Part shown: piece after piece, positions 33,159-37,418 of the stretch
How the letters are laid out: each line of letters begins with the position of its first letter
Position numbering within the stretch: position 1 is the first letter of the stretch
NCBI RefSeq assembly: GCF_008042075.1
Contig: NZ_RDBN01000037.1
Span: 1,478,529-1,515,946 of the forward strand
From: Streptomyces sp. UW30
Lineage (GTDB): Bacteria > Actinomycetota > Actinomycetes > Streptomycetales > Streptomycetaceae
Length of the DNA: 37,418 nucleotides
Direction of reading: 5' to 3'
Notes under the pieces: generated by a model
What the model saw: only the letters and a program-made list of their open reading frames with translations
What the model was told of the DNA's origin: nothing
Database searches by the model: none
Position numbers and translations under genes: made by a program

Positions 33159-34403
33159 ATGACCCGACGTTCCCTCGGCAGCGGCGGCTGCCTGCCGCCG
33201 ACGCTCCGGATGGGCGCCGCCGACGTCGCCTACCACCTGGCCATGCGCGGCAGACCGCTGCCGGTCGTCTTCATGTTCACGTTCGGCGGCCGGGCGCCGA
33301 CCCTGGACGCCGTACGCGCGCGCGTGGCCGAACGCGCCCACCGCGTCCCGGCGTTGCGCTACCGCATCGCCCGGGACCGCCCGGTGTTCCGGCGCGTCGA
33401 CGGGATCGCCGTGGAACAGCACGTGCACGAGGTGTGGCTGCCCGAGGACGCCGACGAGGCGGAAGCGGCGCGGATGATGCTGACCCGGCCCATGAACACG
33501 GGTGAACGGCCGTGCTGGGACGTGTGGCTGGTCCACGGGCCCGCGGGCGGCCACAGCCTGTGCTACCGAAGCGACCACACCATCCAGGACGGCGTCGGCG
33601 CGGCCCACACCGTCCGGGACCTCCTCGACGACCACCCCCAGGGCGGCCCCGCGGCCCACCACCCCGGCAGGCCGACCGGCCGCGGCCTGGCCGACGCCCT
33701 CGCGGACGCCGTGGGCGGCTTCCGCGCGCCCACCGCCAAACCGGCCTTCGACGGGGCGAGCAGCGGCCGCACCACGCTGTGCCGGGTGCACACCCCGCTG
33801 GCCAGGCTGCGCGCCATCGCCCGCGCACACGGCGGCACCGTCAACGACGTCTACCTCGCCGCCCTCTCCCACGCCGTCCACGCCTGGCACATGAAGGCGA
33901 CCGGAGCGCCGCATCCGCCGCTGCCCGTAGCGGTCCCCATGTCGGTGCGGGCGCCCGGCGAGGAATGCGCCCCCGGCAACCGGATGGTCACCGCCCGGCT
34001 CCTGCTGCCCTGCGACGAGCCGTCACCGCACCTCACCCTCGCCCGGGTCGCGGCGGCCACCGCCCGCTGGCGCGCCACCCGGCGCCGCGACGCCGTCCGC
34101 ATGCTCCTGGCGGCAACGCCACGGGCCCTCGGCGCGCGCGTCGGCACCCGGATGGTCAACGGCGACGTCGTCTCCGGGCCGGCCAGCAGCGTGAACTCCG
34201 GTGCCGCCCTAGTCCACCAGGGGGCCGCGTCCGACAGCGCCGCGGTCTTCACCGGCCTGGCGGCCGGGATCCGCTGTCTGACGACGCTGACGAGCCAGCA
34301 CGACACCTCCTGCCTCACGATCGTGCACGACGAAACGCTGGCCACCGCCGACGAACTCCCGGACCTGTGGCTGGCCGCGCTGCTGGAACTGGAACGGGCG
34401 TAG
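33159..34403 (+). CDS. WS/DGAT-like acyltransferase
   Basis: This is a 414-residue protein of the wax ester synthase/diacylglycerol acyltransferase (condensation-like) superfamily. Its HHxxxDG motif is DH140-T-I-Q-D144-G, with the second His and Asp kept. The C-terminal half has VAVPMSVRAPGEECAPGNRM, a WS/DGAT signature, and a region near SGPASSVNSG. Family members transfer acyl groups from acyl-CoA. In this cluster it could acylate a hydroxyl or amino group of the product, or condense lipid and amino acid parts. Its C-terminus ends 17 bases before the shared terminator. Confidence 0.72.
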   Translation: MTRRSLGSGGCLPPTLRMGAADVAYHLAMRGRPLPVVFMFTFGGRAPTLDAVRARVAERAHRVPALRYRIARDRPVFRRVDGIAVEQHVHEVWLPEDADEAEAARMMLTRPMNTGERPCWDVWLVHGPAGGHSLCYRSDHTIQDGVGAAHTVRDLLDDHPQGGPAAHHPGRPTGRGLADALADAVGGFRAPTAKPAFDGASSGRTTLCRVHTPLARLRAIARAHGGTVNDVYLAALSHAVHAWHMKATGAPHPPLPVAVPMSVRAPGEECAPGNRMVTARLLLPCDEPSPHLTLARVAAATARWRATRRRDAVRMLLAATPRALGARVGTRMVNGDVVSGPASSVNSGAALVHQGAASDSAAVFTGLAAGIRCLTTLTSQHDTSCLTIVHDETLATADELPDLWLAALLELERA

Positions 34404-34420
34404 CGCGCCGTACGGCGGCA

Positions 34421-34462
34421 AAGGCAGGAGCCCCTGGCAGTACCGCCCGGGGCTCCTGCCTT
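34421..34462. terminator. Strong bidirectional terminator
   Basis: AAGGCAGGAGCCCC (34421-34434) pairs perfectly with GGGGCTCCTGCCTT (34449-34462) over 14 bp around a 14-base loop. It lies between the end of the plus-strand cluster and the convergent methyltransferase gene. Confidence 0.85.
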
Positions 34463-34469
34463 GTGCCGG

Positions 34470-35360
34470 TCACTTCTTCAGCGTGCCCGTCGTCAAGAAC
34501 GCGCACTTGGCCGCGGCCTCCGTGAGCAGCGGCAGATACGGGGAGAGCCGCTGGATCACATACGGCAACGTGAAGAGATCGGCGACGCGGGCCTCCCAGC
34601 CCCGCTCCGCCCACCAGGCCTCGGGGTCGGCGAGTTGCCAGTTCCAGGCGATGCCGGTGGTGGACAGGGCCTCCAGGAACGGCGCCACGAACGCAGTGGA
34701 GGCCGCCTCGGCGTTCACGCACTCGGCGCCGAACGTGCTGCCGGGCGCGGAGAGTTCCGTCATCGTGGCGACGACGGACGTCACCGCATCGGGCTGGAGG
34801 TGGTAAAGGAGTGTCTCGCTCAGCCACGCGGTGGGCCGGCGCGGATGGAAGCCCGCCGCGAGCAAGTCGTCGGCCCAGGACCCGGTCGGGTCGACACCGA
34901 CCGTGCTGCGCCGCCCGCACGTGGGGCGGTTCCAGTCCAGCACCCGGTCCTTGAACTCCAGCACGGCGGGGGCCTCGACCTCGAAGACGTGCACCCCGGT
35001 CGGCCAGTGCAGCCGGAAGGCGCGGGTGTCGAGTCCGGCCCCGAGCAGCACCACCTGACGGCAGCCCGAGCGGGATGCCGTGAGCAGGTGCTCATCGAAA
35101 AAGCGGGTGCGCACCACGGCCCAGTCGGGCAGCAGACGTTGCAACGGGCCGTCGCCGGGGGGCCCGCCGCCGAACCGGGCGGCGTGCAGGAAGTCCGCGG
35201 CCCAGGGGTCGAGCACGTACGGCGTGTCCCGGCCGCACTCGGCGGCATGCGCGGCGGCAGTCCACAGCGCGACGTGCGGGAGGCCGTACGACGGTGAGGC
35301 GCCCTCGGCAAGGGTGGCGTCCGGCGCCGACGGTGGCTGCGGGCGTGTGGTCTCGGGCAA
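34470..35360 (-). CDS. SAM-dependent carboxyl O-methyltransferase (PPM/LCMT family)
   Basis: This 296-residue enzyme shows LCMT features: the SAM motif VVLLGAGLDTRAFRL (G107-G109, D111), FEVEAPAVLEFKDRVL and AWLSETLLYHLQPDAVTSVV, as in bacterial PPM-family methyltransferases. The start is TTG at 35360, set 6-7 bases after GGGAGG; no ATG or GTG fits. These enzymes usually methylate carboxylates (or hydroxyls). As I recall, a SAM methyltransferase (Ady1) finishes azodyrecin by methyl-ester formation, so this gene may be the last step of the neighbouring cluster, although on the opposite strand. Confidence 0.8.
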   Translation of the reverse strand: MPETTRPQPPSAPDATLAEGASPSYGLPHVALWTAAAHAAECGRDTPYVLDPWAADFLHAARFGGGPPGDGPLQRLLPDWAVVRTRFFDEHLLTASRSGCRQVVLLGAGLDTRAFRLHWPTGVHVFEVEAPAVLEFKDRVLDWNRPTCGRRSTVGVDPTGSWADDLLAAGFHPRRPTAWLSETLLYHLQPDAVTSVVATMTELSAPGSTFGAECVNAEAASTAFVAPFLEALSTTGIAWNWQLADPEAWWAERGWEARVADLFTLPYVIQRLSPYLPLLTEAAAKCAFLTTGTLKK

Positions 35361-35430
35361 GGAGAACCTCCCTGTGATCAGCGGGTTCGAAGGGTCAGCC
35401 GGGGGAGCGGCGGGTGAGCGGTTTCGACGG

Positions 35431-36984
35431 TCAGGTGGAGCGGCGGCGGGCGAGCAGGAAGGCCAGCGCGCCCAGGGCGACCATGCCGCCGGAGGGGCGC
35501 GTGGGACGCTGGCCGCCCATCGCGGCCGTGGTGCGCGGTTCGTGGACCTGCAACGCGAACTGGCGGTTGGCGATGTCGCCGAGCACACCACGCATCTGCT
35601 CGGGGCTGGTGACCGCCGCGAGCAGCAACTCCATCGAGTTGCGGGCGAACTGGTGCCGCCCGAGGAACTCGCGGCCCAGCGAGAACAGGATTTTCGGCAC
35701 CTCGCCCTGGAACACCTCCGGCAGCGTGATCTCGGGGGCGAGGCAGCGCACCGAGCCGTCCAGGTTGGCGAAGGACTTGCCGAGCAGCGACACCGCCGGC
35801 GGTGAGCCGATGCCCCGCTTCGTCGCCTTCGCGAGCACGGTCGTCAGGGACACCCCGAAGTTCATGTCCTCCAGCGACAGATGGGAGACCTTGGGCACGA
35901 AGGCGGCCATGTCGGCGGCGAACGCGGGCATGTTGGACCACGACGTCACCCGGCCCATCTCGGCCCAGTGGTGCGCGAGCCCGGCGCCGTCGTTCTGCGC
36001 CAAGGTCATGAACAGCGGCAGCAGTTGCAGACTGGTACGGCGGTCCAGGCGGCCCACCATGCCCCAGTCGATCAGCGTCGCGGGCCCGCCCGGCACCGCG
36101 AAGACGTTGCCCGCGTGGGGGTCGGCGTGGAAGACGCGGTGCACGAAGTACCCGTGGTACATGAAGCGCAGCAGGTCCCTGCCGATCTCGATGCGCTCGT
36201 CGTCGGTGAAGTGGGCGCGGTCGACGTGCCGCACCGACGTCCCCGGGGCGAGCGACTGGACCAGGACCCGGGGGCTCGCGTGCAGCACCCTGGGCACCTC
36301 CAGCGTGCGGAAGGGCCGTACGAACTGCCGGGCCTCGTCCATGTTGCGGGCCTCGCCGGTGAAGTCCAGCTCCGGCTCCATCGCGTCGAAGACGGAGCCG
36401 AGCATCGCCTCGACGTCGATGACCTCGTTGAAGCGTGGCGCGACACGGGCCACGATCCGGGATGCCCGGCGCATCAGCGCCATGTCCGCGAGCACGCCCT
36501 CGCGGATGCCGGGGCGCTGGATCTTGACCACGGCCGGCCGGCCGCCGGGCAGCGTCACCCGGTACACCTGGGCGAGGGAGGCGGCGCCGAGCGGGGCGCT
36601 GGTGTCGATGTCGTCGAACCGCCGCTTCCAGTCGGGGCCGAGGTCGCCGGCCAACACGGCTTCGAAGGCCGGGAACGGCTGGACGTCCACCTCGTCGTGC
36701 AGGTTCTGGAGCTCGTCCCGGATCGACTGCGGCACCATGTCGGGGCGGGTGGACAGAATCTGCCCGAGCTTCACATAGAAGGGACCGAGACTCTCCAGGG
36801 CGTGCCGCACGGCCTTGGCCCGCCGTTCCTCGGCCCCGGCGGAGCCCGCGCCGCCCTCCGCCGGCCCCTCCTGCCCCTGTCTCGTACGTCTGCGCAGCCG
36901 CGTGGCCTGCCCGACCTCGTCGACGACGAGGCTCCCCAGGACCTTGACCACCAGCCGCAACCGATCCCCGACGACAGACGCCAT
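35431..36984 (-). CDS. AarF/UbiB-family atypical kinase-like protein
   Basis: This is a 517-residue protein. It has the KxGQ motif (YVKLGQILSTRPDMVP), an alanine-rich nucleotide loop (PLGAASLAQVYRV), the ion-pair lysine in AVVKIQRPG, catalytic HADPHAGN and LIDWGMVGRL in place of DFG. It ends with one hydrophobic helix and RRR. The start is the ATG at 36984 (MASVVGDRL); an upstream in-frame ATG at 37068 gives a poor extension. The family controls isoprenoid-lipid or quinone metabolism; a link to the neighbouring cluster is not shown. The stop is 70 bases from the methyltransferase start. Confidence 0.88.
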   Translation of the reverse strand: MASVVGDRLRLVVKVLGSLVVDEVGQATRLRRRTRQGQEGPAEGGAGSAGAEERRAKAVRHALESLGPFYVKLGQILSTRPDMVPQSIRDELQNLHDEVDVQPFPAFEAVLAGDLGPDWKRRFDDIDTSAPLGAASLAQVYRVTLPGGRPAVVKIQRPGIREGVLADMALMRRASRIVARVAPRFNEVIDVEAMLGSVFDAMEPELDFTGEARNMDEARQFVRPFRTLEVPRVLHASPRVLVQSLAPGTSVRHVDRAHFTDDERIEIGRDLLRFMYHGYFVHRVFHADPHAGNVFAVPGGPATLIDWGMVGRLDRRTSLQLLPLFMTLAQNDGAGLAHHWAEMGRVTSWSNMPAFAADMAAFVPKVSHLSLEDMNFGVSLTTVLAKATKRGIGSPPAVSLLGKSFANLDGSVRCLAPEITLPEVFQGEVPKILFSLGREFLGRHQFARNSMELLLAAVTSPEQMRGVLGDIANRQFALQVHEPRTTAAMGGQRPTRPSGGMVALGALAFLLARRRST

Positions 36985-37123
36985 CGTGAGTGATCTCCTC
37001 AGGTAGAGCGGGTCGCGAGGACCGGTCAGGTGACCGGCCCAGCGGGATGTACATGCCGAGCCGGTCACCGCGAGCCCATGACCGCGAGCAGGGTGACCGC
37101 GAGTCGTTGGGGCGCGGTCGCCG

Positions 37124-37418
37124 TCAGGCCGAGGAGGCCTTGCCTGCCTTGCCGGCCGGGACCTGCAACGCCTGGATGAGCTTCGGGATCAGTTCGAGGA
37201 GCTGGGCGAGCTGGGCGGGGAGCGCGAGCACGTCGCCCACGCCCTGGGCGGCGTGTCCGACACCCCCCGCCAACTGGCCCATTCCTCCGGCCAGTTGCCC
37301 GAGCCCGCCGAGCGCGGCCAAGGGGTTGCCGGCGCCCGCGGCACCGGTGAGCGTGGCGAGGGGGTTGGCGGCCCCGGCCGCACCCGCCGCCCCGGCGAGC
37401 GCGGCCAGCGGGTTGGCC
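37124..37418 (-). CDS. NPLA-repeat protein, 5' part beyond the window
   Basis: The minus-strand frame is open to the right edge and ends at TGA, 37124. The visible ~97 residues are Gly/Ala/Leu-rich with a repeated unit: ANPLAALAGAAGAAG, ANPLATLTGAAGAG, NPLAALGGLGQL, then GQLAGG repeats and an amphipathic ending around LAQLLELIPKLIQALQVPAG. There is no recognised domain. It may be a membrane-associated or self-assembling protein. It is in the same orientation as the AarF-like gene, 139 bases upstream of its start. Confidence 0.6.
   Translation of the reverse strand, partial: ANPLAALAGAAGAAGAANPLATLTGAAGAGNPLAALGGLGQLAGGMGQLAGGVGHAAQGVGDVLALPAQLAQLLELIPKLIQALQVPAGKAGKASSA

Noticed and set aside
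25606..34403. Polyketide or non-ribosomal peptide cluster
   Set aside because: No ketosynthase, adenylation, carrier or thioesterase domain is present; the SRPBCC protein alone does not make a polyketide cluster.

Overview
The window is very GC-rich, with strong G/C at third codon positions and GTG/TTG as well as ATG starts. Together with the gene content (Tat-exported PhoD, MocR and Lrp regulators, SWIM/DUF6493 pair, NPLA-repeat protein) this points to a Streptomyces or close relative, in a chromosomal stretch that mixes housekeeping, accessory and natural-product genes. I see no tRNA, rRNA, CRISPR array or insertion sequence.

Left part (1-4545, minus strand): a three-gene operon that looks like a biological-conflict or signalling system. 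It is transcribed from a small protein with a hydrophobic N-terminus and a C-terminal FN-x-x-V motif, to a 778-residue protein with the same motif ahead of a degenerate P-loop domain and HEAT-like repeats, to an SPFH/band-7-like protein with a charged tail. The first 216 bases are a perfect inverted copy of bases 2496-2711, inside the P-loop gene, so the 3' end of the SPFH-like gene is lost at that junction; an assembly or template-switch artefact is possible.

Middle (4811-25540): sbcD-sbcC; a decayed TPR gene fragment; an Lrp regulator divergent from a rhodanese; an Imm21-like gene; a short-chain dehydrogenase; a DUF885 protein; a second Lrp regulator divergent from a trans-sulfuration PLP enzyme; an ACT-GNAT membrane protein; a two-gene SWIM zinc-finger/DUF6493 operon; phoD with a likely PHO box; and a MocR regulator divergent from an EamA transporter.

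Right part (25606-35360): a compact nine-gene plus-strand cluster and a convergent methyltransferase, separated by a strong bidirectional terminator. The set is a small membrane protein, an aminoacyl-tRNA-dependent transferase of the VlmA type, an acyl-CoA-dehydrogenase-like amine N-hydroxylase of the VlmH type, a thioester-reductase-like SDR, a class III aminotransferase, a SRPBCC protein, a flavin reductase of the VlmR type, a FAD amine-oxidase-type oxidoreductase, a WS/DGAT-like acyltransferase and a carboxyl O-methyltransferase. It fits a route from fatty acyl thioester to aldehyde, alkylamine, N-alkylhydroxylamine, aminoacyl-hydroxylamine and then an N-N bonded product. That is the logic of valanimycin, elaiomycin and azodyrecin-type azoxy compounds. 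No obvious diiron azoxy-forming oxidase is seen, so the final oxidation state is open.

The right edge holds an AarF/UbiB-type kinase-like gene and the C-terminal part of an NPLA-repeat protein that runs off the window.
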